Positions 27,575-36,266 of a DNA stretch of 58,451 nt are shown piece after piece. The stretch covers positions 1-58,451 of the forward strand of contig LIHJ01000026.1 of assembly GCA_001399805.1 (NCBI GenBank). Reading direction: 5' to 3'. The notes beneath the pieces are model-generated. The model was not told where the DNA came from, ran no database searches, and saw only the letters and a list, made by a program, of their open reading frames with translations. Source of the DNA: Candidatus Bathyarchaeota archaeon BA1 (GTDB lineage Archaea > Thermoproteota > Bathyarchaeia > Bathyarchaeales > Bathyarchaeaceae). Numbering within the stretch: position 1 is the first letter of the stretch; every line of letters begins with the position of its first letter. The position numbers were made by a program, and so were the translations under genes.

Positions 27575-28267
27575 GTGGACTGGAGAGAGGGGGCCAAGAA
27601 AAGAGCCGCCATAGAAGCAGTTAAGCACGTGAGAGACGGCTTCTTTATTGGGTTGGGCAGCGGCGACACGGCGGCTTACGCCATCCAAGAGGTGGGAAGG
27701 AGGATTAAGCGAGAGGGGCTGAGGGTCGCTGGGGTCCCAACCTCCTATCAGGCTATGCTGTTAGCGGTGGATTGCGGTATCCCAATAACCACATTAGATG
27801 AGCACCCAGAACTCAACCTAACCATAGACGGCGCCGATCAGATCGACAAGGAACTGAACTTGATTAAGGGCATGGGCGGGGCCCTAACACGAGAGAGAAT
27901 CGTTGCGTGTGCTTCGAGGCAACTGATAATCGTGGCGGATGAAACAAAGCTTGTGGAGAGGCTGGGAACCAACCACCCAGTGCCCGTTGAAGTGTTGCCC
28001 TTTGCTCTATCAACCGTGATGTCAGGAGTGCTCAAGATGGGGGGAAACCCTCATCTGCGAAGAGGGCGGGGCAAGGTTGGCCCCGTGATTACGGACAATG
28101 GCAACCTCATCCTCGACGTTGAATTTGGTCCCATCAACGACCCAAGGGAATTACACATGCGACTTAAATCCATCCCCGGCGTGATCGAAACTGGACTCTT
28201 CATTGAAATGGCCCACCTCATTTATGTGGGTAAGCCGACCACTGTTCAGAGACTTGAAAGAACGTAG
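27575..28267 (+). CDS. rpiA: Ribose-5-phosphate isomerase A
   Basis: RpiA interconverts ribose 5-phosphate and ribulose 5-phosphate for nucleotide synthesis. Motifs: phosphate loop GLGSGDTAAYAIQ (the family usually has GSGST, so Ser is Asp here), catalytic TIDGADQIDKELNLIKGMGG, EVLPFALSTV and a final GPVITDNGNLILDVEF. I prefer the GTG at 27575, which begins VDWREGAKKRAAIEAV like other archaeal RpiA. A frame from 27554 would overlap the previous gene more. Confidence 0.93.
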   Translation: MDWREGAKKRAAIEAVKHVRDGFFIGLGSGDTAAYAIQEVGRRIKREGLRVAGVPTSYQAMLLAVDCGIPITTLDEHPELNLTIDGADQIDKELNLIKGMGGALTRERIVACASRQLIIVADETKLVERLGTNHPVPVEVLPFALSTVMSGVLKMGGNPHLRRGRGKVGPVITDNGNLILDVEFGPINDPRELHMRLKSIPGVIETGLFIEMAHLIYVGKPTTVQRLERT

Positions 28268-28698
28268 CAACTACTATGTCATTGATTTCTGAAATGAATT
28301 TTTCAATTAATGCTCGTTTTAAAGCATAGAATAAAATAGCCTCCTTCCCAATCCATGTTGAGGAGCACAAGCAATGAGTCTCTCAGGGCGGTGGATGTTT
28401 CTAGAAGGCGCCCGTTTTGTTTCAAAGCGAATATTTTCCTTTGGCCAGAGTTTGAACACAGGCAATATGGTTTCCTACCTTCTTGCTAAAGCAAAACCTC
28501 TGCCCTCGTCTGCGCCGTGGGTTGGTGGCTCATCCACTTTGGGAGCCTCCCACAGATTTAGCCTTCTGGTGTGAATAGCCTGCTCAGCCAATGGCTTTTA
28601 AAGCCCGTGACGAAGCTTAGGTCATATCAAAGACGACATGTATCAGAAAGCCCTAAATCAAACCTCTTTTAAACAGATAGATAGGAACCAGGGTGGGA
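28268..28698. other. Intergenic region upstream of tRNA-Met
   Basis: No supported gene. A 66-codon plus-strand frame at 28374-28574 (MSLSGRWMFLEG...) has no ribosome-binding site and no protein-like pattern and is probably chance. Confidence 0.45.
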
Positions 28699-28819
28699 GC
28701 CGGGGTAGCCTAGCCTGGTCTGCTGTGAAACCAGCCCAGAAAGGGCGCCAGACTCATAATCTGGAGAACGCATCATAGGGGTCCAGAAGTCGCGGGCTCA
28801 AATCCCGCCCCCGGCACCA
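28699..28819 (+). tRNA. Elongator tRNA-Met(CAT) with two non-canonical introns
   Basis: The acceptor GCCGGGG pairs with CCCCGGC, with discriminator A and an encoded CCA (28817-28819). The anticodon arm CCAGA-CTCATAA-TCTGG is uninterrupted at 28748-28764. About 21 extra bases lie in the D loop (28721-28741, flanked by CTGGT/ACCAG complementarity). About 22 lie in the variable region (around 28766-28787, flanked by TCTGGA/TCCAGA). Removing both leaves a D stem GCCT/GGGC, a 5-nt variable loop and T arm GCGGG-CTCAAAT-CCCGC. No intron sits at 37/38. Confidence 0.85.
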
Positions 28820-29073
28820 ATACAGTTTCCTTCTCTTCTTATGAAGATAATTTGATTTGGGTTGATTTGGTGGTTTAGAGCTTGGAGAAGGCTGAGGAGG
28901 GCTTGTAAGCAGTTGGGGTTCGTGTTTTCTCCAGATTTGGGACGGTCCCAATAGTGGGGCTTGTCAGGTAGTCGAGACCCATGGTTGCTACTTGTGATTT
29001 GGCTCGGGGTAGGTCAGCAACTCACGTTTTTAAGCAGACACATGTCATTTAAGGTTTAGGCGCGTGTGAAGCA

Positions 29074-29832
29074 TCAAAATAACAATTGACAAGGTATATT
29101 TTCCCTCTTAAAGGCATTTGCAAGTTCTATTTTCTTTCGGCCGAAGAAATCGTCAGTCATAGCATATTCTATTTTACTCTTTCTGTAAACCCAATCCGCG
29201 TAATGATAGTTCATTCTGTCGACCAGCACATAATCCACTTTTTCAGTTAGTTTCGCCACCAAGCCTTCAGCCCTTGGAAGTAAGGGGGCTATCATCGCGA
29301 AGGTTTTAATACCTACAGAATGTAGTCTCTCTAAAGTTTCAATCCTTTCTTCGATCGATGGTGAATCCGGTTCAAAAATCTTCTTGATATTCTCATCAGC
29401 CGTGGTGATTGTAAGCCCGACTTCAATATCCCTAAATCCTCTCAGCAATCCTACATCTCGCCTCACGAGAGGAGATTTGGTTTGAATTGTCACAGGCCAA
29501 CCATGCATTGATAGAATTTCGAGACACCTTTTCGTAAGTTCATATTTTCTCTCAAGCGGCTGGTAAGGATCACACATCCCGCTTATCCAAACTTTACCCG
29601 CCCGTCCCCTTTTTATCTCACGTTGGAGCAAGCTTGGTGCATTAATTTTGACATCAACAAATCCACCCCACTCCTCCTTATGACCAGTGAATCTCTTCAT
29701 GAATCGTGCATAGCAATAAGTGCAGCCGTGCTCACAACCAATATAAGGATTAATGGTATAATCAAAAACTTTTGATTTAGATAATATGGTTTTTGCATAA
29801 ACTTCATTAACGATCATAAAACCATCAACCAT
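29074..29832 (-). CDS. SPL-like radical SAM protein
   Basis: This 252-residue protein has the radical SAM cluster motif in YIGCEHGCTYCYARF (CxxxCxxC). It also has SGMCDPYQPLERKYELTKRC and VTIQTKSPLVRRD, which are typical of the spore-photoproduct-lyase-like (Rv2578c/SplB-related) family in archaea. The specific reaction is unknown; repair of DNA photoproducts is only one possibility. Its start overlaps the end of the AbrB-like gene by 8 bases, so the two form one unit. Confidence 0.88.
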   Translation of the reverse strand: MVDGFMIVNEVYAKTILSKSKVFDYTINPYIGCEHGCTYCYARFMKRFTGHKEEWGGFVDVKINAPSLLQREIKRGRAGKVWISGMCDPYQPLERKYELTKRCLEILSMHGWPVTIQTKSPLVRRDVGLLRGFRDIEVGLTITTADENIKKIFEPDSPSIEERIETLERLHSVGIKTFAMIAPLLPRAEGLVAKLTEKVDYVLVDRMNYHYADWVYRKSKIEYAMTDDFFGRKKIELANAFKRENIPCQLLF

Positions 29833-30094
29833 TTTCGCAGTTCAACCCTGGTGAATAAGTAGCCTTGACTAAAGGGATCTGCAAAACTTTCGCTTCACCC
29901 TTTGTATCGATTTTCCCACAACTTTCTCGACAATAGTTAAGTCTCTCGCGCATCCATGAAACCCTCTCCCACGTAGTGTCCCTCAGCAAAACAATGACCT
30001 CTTCTTTAACAGAAACCTCTAGAACGTCTCCTTCCTTAATGCCACCTTTCTCTCTAACCTCCTTTGGAATAACTATGGTGGCCTCTAGAACCAA
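29825..30094 (-). CDS. AbrB/MazE-type protein, N-terminus possibly frameshifted
   Basis: The SpoVT/AbrB swapped-hairpin core is clear: TIVIPKEVREKGGIKEGDVL followed by EEVIVLLRDTT, then a 45-residue tail with two Cys. As read from the TTG at 30094 the first strand is odd (MVLEA). An ATG 13 bases upstream in another frame gives MKVGVGSRG, the usual AbrB beginning, and joins the core if one base is removed. So the gene may carry a 1-base frameshift, or it may use TTG. It overlaps the radical SAM gene downstream, not a toxin. Confidence 0.7.
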   Translation of the reverse strand: MVLEATIVIPKEVREKGGIKEGDVLEVSVKEEVIVLLRDTTWERVSWMRERLNYCRESCGKIDTKGEAKVLQIPLVKATYSPGLNCENG

Positions 30095-30162
30095 CTCCGA
30101 CTTTCATGCACTTCACTTTATCAGAATAAAGATTTGTTCAGACTTATAATTTTCTGTGAAAG

Positions 30163-30247
30163 AGCCTCGGGCGGGATTTGAACCCGCGACCACCGCCTGT
30201 TCGGATCCTTACCAAGGCGATGCCCTAACCAGCTAGGCCACCGAGGC
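30163..30247 (-). tRNA. tRNA-Thr(GGT) with intron
   Basis: The minus strand gives acceptor GCCTCGG/CCGAGGC, D stem GCCT/GGGC, anticodon stem TCGCC/GGCGG with loop TTGGTAA (anticodon GGT) and T arm GCGGG-TTCAAAT-CCCGC. An 11-nt intron (30199-30209) sits after position 37, the canonical site. The discriminator is T, as in tRNA-Thr(TGT). CCA is not encoded. Confidence 0.9.
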
Positions 30248-30344
30248 TTGGACATGATAATCAAAATATTACAAGCTTGCCATGTTTTAAAAGATTTCGA
30301 ATTTCTGTAGGGATTTCTTATGAATGCTTCAAGGGCCGAAGCCA

Positions 30345-32324
30345 TTATGGTGGTGTGGCGGGCCTTTCTCTTTCGGTTATTAGATGTTTTTCAAACCATC
30401 GGAGCATGTGCTCCAGTCGTTTCGCTCTCAAGCTTGGCTTGCCGGTTCGGCTGAAGACATGTTCACCCTTCATGAATAAGACTAGCTCCGCCTCCTTCCC
30501 TAGATATTTGAGCGCCGTGAAGAAGGTTATTGCTTGGTCGATCCAGCACCGGTAGTCCTCTGCGCTGTGAATGAACATGATTGGGGTCTTCACGTTTGGT
30601 GTGTATGTTAGAGGTGACATCCTCTTGTATCCCTCCTCGTTGCTCCATGGGTCCCTCCCTATCTGGTCGGGGACGAAGTAGAATCCTATGTCGGCTGTTC
30701 CAAACTCAGCCATCCAGCTGGATATGCCGTTTTGGGAGATCGCCGCCTTAAATCGGTCGGTTTGGGTGACGATCCAGTTGGTCATGAAGCCTCCGTAGGA
30801 TATGCCGGTGACCCCCATCCTGTTCGGGTCGATGAAGTTGTATCTGGATGTGACATAATCGATGCACTCCATGATGTCTTTATAGTCCCTTTCTCCGTAG
30901 GCGCCCCTTATATCAGCGAAGTCCTCACTGTAACCGTCGCTTCCCCTTGGATTTGGATAGACCACAACAAAACCCTTTGAGGCAAAGAACTGATGCTCAA
31001 ACATGAAGGCGTAGCCAAAAACGCTTTTTGGGCCTCCGTGAATGTTCAGGATTGCAGGGTATTTTTCGCCTTCCTTGAGGCCGGGAGGCTTTATTATCCA
31101 GCCCTCAATGGGCTTACCGTCACTGGCCTCATACTCAAAGCGCTCTGGGGCACAGACATCCAGTTTTGACAGTAATTCGCTGTTAAACCTTGTGAGCTTT
31201 CTATCTTCAGCCTCGTCCTTAACCCAAACCTCAGCTGGCTCGGTCTCCGTCACCCTAGTGTATGCTATAACACCCCTCTTCACAGAGAAATCGCCTAAGA
31301 TAAAGTTGCCTATGATGACAGGTTCTATGGTTCTGTTGCTTAGGCTCAGCCTATAGAGGTTGAGGCGCCCTCCATCCGAGACTGGGAAGTAGATGTGGTC
31401 CCTGTCCCACGCTGGTACTGGTGCGTAAAGGGGCACGAATGGGCCGATTAAGTCGTAGTACACCCTTCGTGTGGTGCCCCTGTCCAGTTTTCTCGTTAGG
31501 TCCTCGGGCTTTCCCCCATCGCTGGGCATGAACCAGATGGTCTCGTCGGTGGCAAATCCCCTTCTGAGGTCGTGACCTCTGAAGCCGATATATTTGTCGT
31601 CTGGGCTCCAACACACTGGCCCTATGCTCATAGTGCTCTCAGTTAATTTGATGTGCTCGTTTGCTTTCATGTCCAAAACGAAGATGTCTGTGATGATTGG
31701 GTTGAAGTCGTTGGCGGCTGCAACATACACAACCTTATCTCCTCCATTAGAGGGTGAGGCGTAACCAACATTTATTTCGCCCTTTGTCAATGGGGTGACA
31801 TCCCCAGAGTTCACATCCACCATATGAAGGTGCTCACGTAGGTGGTAGGTAAAACCCACCCCATTGAACCACAATGGTATCCTCTTCACCACCTTCACAT
31901 CCTCCTCGTCCTCTCCCACGGCTGAGAGAAACAGGATTTTCCTTCCATCAGGGGTCCAGTGGGGCGCAGATATGCCGCCCTTCAGCCTCAAAACCAGCCT
32001 CGGTTCGCCTCCACCGACGGGCGCAACCCACAACTCGCCTCCCTTCTCACCCTCCTTCAAGGTCCTCCTCGACAGAAACAGCAGATGCTTCCCGTTAGGC
32101 GACCATCTGGGCCAGAAGTCCTTCCCCCAATCAAGATACAGGATGGGTTCTCCGCTGGTCCTATCCACCACCCAAATGGTTGAGTGGTAGTCGTCCCTCT
32201 GCCCATCAACCCTAACGGCCAAAAAGGCTATCTTGCTGAGGTCTGGGGATAATCGAGGGTCAGAAACCGACACAAATCGCTTCATGTCCTCTAACTCAAT
32301 TATCCTCGACAAAATCAACACCAC
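30345..32324 (-). CDS. S9 family serine peptidase (acylaminoacyl-peptidase-like)
   Basis: This 659-residue protein has an N-terminal beta-propeller (about 1-390; repeated SPNGKHLLFLS, TPDGRKILFLS, SPDDKYIGFRG) and a C-terminal alpha/beta hydrolase domain. The nucleophile elbow is GISYGGFMTN, the acid is in HSAEDYRCW and the His in MKGEHVFSR. Such enzymes cut short peptides or acylated residues in the cytoplasm. No signal peptide is seen. The start is GTG (VVLILSRIIELEDMKRF). The divergent neighbour is an M29 aminopeptidase, suggesting a peptide-catabolism pair. Confidence 0.95.
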   Translation of the reverse strand: MVLILSRIIELEDMKRFVSVSDPRLSPDLSKIAFLAVRVDGQRDDYHSTIWVVDRTSGEPILYLDWGKDFWPRWSPNGKHLLFLSRRTLKEGEKGGELWVAPVGGGEPRLVLRLKGGISAPHWTPDGRKILFLSAVGEDEEDVKVVKRIPLWFNGVGFTYHLREHLHMVDVNSGDVTPLTKGEINVGYASPSNGGDKVVYVAAANDFNPIITDIFVLDMKANEHIKLTESTMSIGPVCWSPDDKYIGFRGHDLRRGFATDETIWFMPSDGGKPEDLTRKLDRGTTRRVYYDLIGPFVPLYAPVPAWDRDHIYFPVSDGGRLNLYRLSLSNRTIEPVIIGNFILGDFSVKRGVIAYTRVTETEPAEVWVKDEAEDRKLTRFNSELLSKLDVCAPERFEYEASDGKPIEGWIIKPPGLKEGEKYPAILNIHGGPKSVFGYAFMFEHQFFASKGFVVVYPNPRGSDGYSEDFADIRGAYGERDYKDIMECIDYVTSRYNFIDPNRMGVTGISYGGFMTNWIVTQTDRFKAAISQNGISSWMAEFGTADIGFYFVPDQIGRDPWSNEEGYKRMSPLTYTPNVKTPIMFIHSAEDYRCWIDQAITFFTALKYLGKEAELVLFMKGEHVFSRTGKPSLRAKRLEHMLRWFEKHLITERERPATPP

Positions 32325-32443
32325 TTCAAGTAAAACTCGCTTAACTCGCTAATTAAAAGTTTGGTATGCCCCTTCAGTAGCACCTTTTATTTTAGGGTTA
32401 AACTTAACTATTCCTTTCTTCACATTGTTGGTGGTGATCTGAG

Positions 32444-33514
32444 GTGGTGGATGAGAGGATCAGACGGGTTGCTGAGCTTCTTATTGACTACTCCACTAGG
32501 GTTAAGAGCGGGGACCGTGTGTTGATCGCAGCTGACCTGCTCGCACAAGACCTCGCCTTGGAGGTGTATAGGCATGCCCTAGTTCGGGGTGCCAACCCGT
32601 GGATACGGGTTGACCTACCTGGCAGGCAATACATCTTCTTCAAGCATGCAAATGACGCGCAGCTGAAGTTCTTCCCTGAGCACGAGATGGACGAGATCAA
32701 GAAGACGGATGTGTACGTCCTTTTGAGGGCGCCCCTTAACGTGAAGGAGCTCTCCAGCATCGACCCGGACAAGATCAGCGCCAGGATGCGGGTTTTGGCG
32801 CCCATACGAGACTGGAGGGTGGAGAAAACGCGCTGGACCCTCTTCTACTATCCAACGGAGGGTCTGGCTCAAGAGGCCGAAATGTCCCTTCCGGAGTTTG
32901 AGGACTTCGTCTTCAACTCCTGCCTCATAGACTGGGGAGAGATATCTGGGACACTCGCCAAACTGAAGAGGGTTGTGGACGCCACGAACAGGGTCAGGAT
33001 CGTGAGCCCCGACACTGAATTGGAGTTCAGCGTGGGGGGAAGAAGTGCGGTGGTGGCTGATGGAAGGCACAACATGCCCGATGGGGAGCTCTTCACGAGC
33101 GTCGTAGAGGACAGCACTAGGGGGCACATGCAGTTCGACATACCAGCTGTTTGGTCGGGGAACGTGGTGGAGGGTGTCACACTAACCTTTGATGGAGGGG
33201 CGGTTGTGGATGCCAAAGCCACCAAAAACGAAACCTTCTTGAATAAGATTATTGGAACCGACGAGGGCGCCAAACGAATCGGCGAGTTTGGCATGGGGCT
33301 CAACTATGGCATCACAAAGCCCGTGAAGGCAATCCTCTTCGACGAGAAGATCGGAGGATCCATACACCTGGCCCTTGGGAGGGGCTACAAGGAGACGCTG
33401 AGCCAAAATGAGTCGGCCATCCACTGGGACCTCATCAAGGACCTGCGGAAGGGTGGCGAGATCTACTTCGACGGGAAACTGGTCATGAAGGACGGGAAAT
33501 GGCTCCTCGAATAG
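32444..33514 (+). CDS. M29 family aminopeptidase (AmpS/AmpT-like)
   Basis: This 356-residue metallopeptidase matches the thermophilic aminopeptidase (M29) family. Landmarks are LIDYSTRVKSGDRVLIAADL at the start, NMPDGELFTSVVEDSTRGHM with the conserved P(D/E)GE(V/L)F, and the metal-binding end HLALGRGYKET and ESAIHWDLIKDLRKGGEIYF. The start is GTG at 32444 behind GAGGTG-type purines. It removes N-terminal residues from peptides (family knowledge). It is divergent from the S9 peptidase. Confidence 0.93.
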   Translation: MVDERIRRVAELLIDYSTRVKSGDRVLIAADLLAQDLALEVYRHALVRGANPWIRVDLPGRQYIFFKHANDAQLKFFPEHEMDEIKKTDVYVLLRAPLNVKELSSIDPDKISARMRVLAPIRDWRVEKTRWTLFYYPTEGLAQEAEMSLPEFEDFVFNSCLIDWGEISGTLAKLKRVVDATNRVRIVSPDTELEFSVGGRSAVVADGRHNMPDGELFTSVVEDSTRGHMQFDIPAVWSGNVVEGVTLTFDGGAVVDAKATKNETFLNKIIGTDEGAKRIGEFGMGLNYGITKPVKAILFDEKIGGSIHLALGRGYKETLSQNESAIHWDLIKDLRKGGEIYFDGKLVMKDGKWLLE

Positions 33515-33675
33515 AAGAATAAAACATGATCTGCATAGGCTGGCATTAGCATCTCCGCCTGAACAACCAAACCCAATCCTTTTCTGTACACCATGTTACT
33601 GATGGAAATCGCTCAGGGGCCTCCAAGACGCTTTGTGAGGGGTTCAGCCTCAACATAAAGGGGTTCTATGCTGCT

Positions 33676-34173
33676 CTATCGGGTTCCACCCTTTAAGATT
33701 GCCTCTGCCGCGAGTCTCGCCGCCTTTTTTACAACCTCAGGGCATTTCTCATAGCCCCCGGCCCTCACAAATTCCTCGCGTTCCCCCGGCTTTTTAAAAT
33801 CGAAGGCCCTTCCGAACAGGGACTTTTGAATGTCCCAGCACTTCGTGCTCCCAAACTCCTTTTCAAATCTTCTATACAGGTCTATTGAGAGCTCCATGGC
33901 CATGGCGTATGCCTGAGAATATGCCGTGTCTTCCAGTTTTTCACGCCCATACGCCAGCCCAACCGCTAGGATCCCACCTGTTAATGCGCCGCAGGTCTCC
34001 CCCATGCGGGCGATCCCACCAGCGAGGGCGCTGGCTGCCTTAAACGCCTCCCCGTTGCCAAGCTGGAGGTGCTCTTGGAGAGCCTTCAGCACGCACTGGG
34101 AACAGCCATGGTAAATCTTTTCGTAGCTATGTGCGTCTCTCTCTATCTTCTCTATGAGCTCGAATTTGGACAT
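33676..34173 (-). CDS. C_GCAxxG_C_C family putative redox protein
   Basis: The conserved cysteines give the family its name: CSQC (44-50 region), CGALTGGI, KCWDIQ and YEKCPEVVKKAARLAA. These proteins are thought to bind a cluster or do thiol redox work, but the role is not settled. I chose the ATG at 34173 (MSKFELIEKIERDAHSYE), because the longer frame from 34275 adds 34 residues with no family similarity. Length 165 is typical. Confidence 0.85.
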   Translation of the reverse strand: MSKFELIEKIERDAHSYEKIYHGCSQCVLKALQEHLQLGNGEAFKAASALAGGIARMGETCGALTGGILAVGLAYGREKLEDTAYSQAYAMAMELSIDLYRRFEKEFGSTKCWDIQKSLFGRAFDFKKPGEREEFVRAGGYEKCPEVVKKAARLAAEAILKGGTR

Positions 34174-34409
34174 ATGGATCACGTATACACTTTGGGCTCG
34201 CTCCAACGATTTTAATTTTATTGTTGAGGGCACTGTTTGGGCTCTAAAAAGTGTGGTATATGGATGTAGAGACATAGCAAGAAGCGTTCATGAAGGGGTC
34301 CCGTGGTGTGGCTTGATTATGTTAAACGAGGGCAAACTTATGTTCAAGGGGAGAAGGTTGACTGTAAGCGACATCGATTTAAATAGGTGGAACAAGTTTC
34401 CTTTACAAG

Positions 34410-34518
34410 GCGGGGGTGTCCGAGCCTGGTCAAAGGAGGCAGGCTTAGGAAGTCGAAAACGCCTTAGGAGACCTGCTGGCGTAGGCCTGCGTGGGTTCAA
34501 ACCCCACCCCCCGCACCA
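34410..34518 (+). tRNA. tRNA-Leu(TAG) with intron
   Basis: A class II tRNA: acceptor GCGGGGG/CCCCCGC, long variable arm (TGGCGTAGGCCTGC), T arm GTGGG-TTCAAAC-CCCAC, discriminator A and encoded CCA (34516-34518). The anticodon stem GCAGG/CCTGC carries loop CT-TAG-G..A (anticodon TAG), interrupted by a 21-nt intron (34450-34470) after position 37. The 3' end (34499-34518) recurs at 35317-35336, suggesting use as an integration site. Confidence 0.9.
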
Positions 34519-34696
34519 CCTTAGAGCCATTAATTTCGCTCAATTTTCGCCGCTTTTGAGTGAAAGACCGCATAAAATTGGCTTCAAATTCGGGGCGATT
34601 CTTCATTTTGCTCAAGCGTTTAAAACTGTCAAAAGCAAAATTGGCTTTACTGAGAACTCGCTTTGTTTCCTTACAGTTTTCTGTATATCTTTGAAG

Positions 34697-35203
34697 TCAG
34701 CTTATGCCCAGATCTTGTAGTGAGAGTTCTTCCTTGAGAGCTGAGAGAAGAGACATTGTTTCGTTGTACCTTTTCTGCGCTATTTCTCTGGCTGTTGAGG
34801 TGTTTAGCATGCCGTAAATTGGTGTAAACACTTCAAAAGCTAGTTTCACTGCAGCCTCAAACGACTTTTTGCCCATCCAATGGAAACCTCTAGCGAACCC
34901 TACTGCCCCTAATAAGTCGATTTTGTCAGCATCCCAAACGATTTTCTCCTCTAATGTTTCTAGCTTGTCTTGGAGGTCAAGAGGGTGATGCAATACTATG
35001 CCGACTATTTTCCCGATTTTTTCTTGAGAGTAGTTAACTTCCGTAAGAATCTCTCTTGTCGGCTTCGCTCCAGTTTCGTTATGTGGTTGACCCAAAGCCC
35101 ATCCTATATCATGCAACAGGGCAACATGCTCATAGGAATGAGCTGTTCCTTCCATGCTGGACATTCTTGCTTTTACAATGTTTTCCAAATTCTTAATTAG
35201 CAA
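34697..35203 (-). CDS. HD-domain phosphohydrolase with a probable internal deletion
   Basis: This 168-residue protein has the HD signature ALLHDIGWALG and downstream LHHPLDLQDK and WDADKIDLLGAVGFARG. In relatives, about 25-30 residues separate the first metal His region (AHSYEH) from ALLHDIG. Here AHSYEHV runs directly into ALLHDIG, so a helix is missing while the frame is kept. Activity is therefore doubtful. It lies between tRNA-Leu and the repeat of its 3' end, so it may have come with an integrated element (inference). Confidence 0.75.
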   Translation of the reverse strand: MLIKNLENIVKARMSSMEGTAHSYEHVALLHDIGWALGQPHNETGAKPTREILTEVNYSQEKIGKIVGIVLHHPLDLQDKLETLEEKIVWDADKIDLLGAVGFARGFHWMGKKSFEAAVKLAFEVFTPIYGMLNTSTAREIAQKRYNETMSLLSALKEELSLQDLGIS

Positions 35204-35316
35204 TTGAAATGCCCCTTTTCATTGAGTACGTTTTCCAGTTTGGTATGAAAGACCAACCTAATAAATTATGAAGTTCCCCCACTTCATCTACACTTGATAG
35301 TTTTAAACGATAGCAT

Positions 35317-35336
35317 AAACCTAACCCCCCGCACCA
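35317..35336 (+). repeat. att-like duplicate of the tRNA-Leu 3' end
   Basis: The sequence AAACCTAACCCCCCGCACCA matches 18 of 20 bases of 34499-34518, the end of tRNA-Leu including its CCA. The last 13 bases are identical. Such a downstream copy is the hallmark of tRNA-targeted integration. The enclosed segment is about 820 bp and holds only the HD protein gene. Confidence 0.6.
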
Positions 35337-35371
35337 AACTCTACAACCTTTTGACCAAGATTTACCTTTTA

Positions 35372-35391
35372 TATCAGTCTTAAGACTGATA
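35372..35391 (+). promoter_or_regulatory. Perfect 20-bp palindrome overlapping a TATA box
   Basis: TATCAGTCTTAAGACTGATA is a perfect inverted repeat, 18 bases before the ATG at 35410. Its left edge overlaps a TATA-like CTTTTATAT (35366-35374). A dimeric repressor bound here would block TBP and switch off the methyltransferase gene. No cognate regulator can be named with certainty. Confidence 0.65.
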
Positions 35392-35409
35392 CTAACGGGA
35401 TGCGTCTAA

Positions 35410-36177
35410 ATGAGTGAATATAGAATATCGGACAATCATGCCGATACATATGATGAATGGTATAAGACTTTTCGGGGTGCTGTTGATACCTATGTAGATT
35501 TGGAGCTGCTAAAGAAATATTTACCAAAAAATAAAAATGCAAGGATCTTAGACGCTGCTGGAGGAACTGGGAGAATAACTTTACCCTTGGCAAAAATGGG
35601 ATATTCAGTTACTTTATGTGACATATCCACTGCAATGTTGGCTGTGGCGAAGCAAAAAATGCTCAGAGAAGGAGTATATGATAAAGTAAAAATCTTGGAG
35701 TGCGATATTCGTAAGCTCTATTTTGCTGATGAGAGTTTTGACTTCGTGTTGTGCTGGGACAGCGCTATAGAGGCCACAAAAGAGCTAATAAGGGTAACCA
35801 AAAAGGGAGGGAGAATTTCAGTATTCCTAGTTAACAGATGCAGAGGAGCCATTGACCTATTCCCGGAAGACTCTACAGCGGCTCTTGCGCTAATCAAATC
35901 ACGTTCGCATTATACCTACCATCATGGAGAGAAATACAAGGTTGCCAACGAAGAAGAAGCAAAAAAGTTGTTTGAAGCAGAGGGAATCAGAGTCCTCGAT
36001 ATATATGCTGTTTGTGGCTGGATGGATGTGCTCCGTATCCCAGAAAAAGTTCTAAACTCTCGCGATTGGGACGAAGAATTCTTTAAGCAAACGACCGAGA
36101 TGGTGTTAAAACTAAGTAGAGAACCATCCGTTAAAGGAATGTCAAGACACTTAGTTTTGTATGGAAAGAAAATGTGA
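35410..36177 (+). CDS. Class I SAM-dependent methyltransferase
   Basis: This 255-residue protein has motif I RILDAAGGTGRITLPLAK, motif II TLCDISTAMLAVAKQK and the post-motif SFDFVLCWDSAIEATKELIR, which resembles the UbiE/Methyltransf_11 group with an unusual DxAGGTG loop. The C-terminal half is a cap that probably binds the unknown substrate. It is preceded by a TATA box and a perfect palindrome, so it is likely tightly regulated. It lies just outside the tRNA-Leu att-like repeat. Confidence 0.85.
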   Translation: MSEYRISDNHADTYDEWYKTFRGAVDTYVDLELLKKYLPKNKNARILDAAGGTGRITLPLAKMGYSVTLCDISTAMLAVAKQKMLREGVYDKVKILECDIRKLYFADESFDFVLCWDSAIEATKELIRVTKKGGRISVFLVNRCRGAIDLFPEDSTAALALIKSRSHYTYHHGEKYKVANEEEAKKLFEAEGIRVLDIYAVCGWMDVLRIPEKVLNSRDWDEEFFKQTTEMVLKLSREPSVKGMSRHLVLYGKKM

Positions 36178-36266
36178 AACAAAGAGCAATGATTTTTTAT
36201 TTAAACAAAAATCAAATGCAGAAGTTTCTACGCCATTTAAAGGACTAGTTCTAGTAGAGATTTCTG

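Noticed and set aside
28374..28574. Plus-strand 66-codon frame between rpiA and tRNA-Met
   Set aside because: No ribosome-binding site, no hydrophobic or catalytic pattern; most likely chance.
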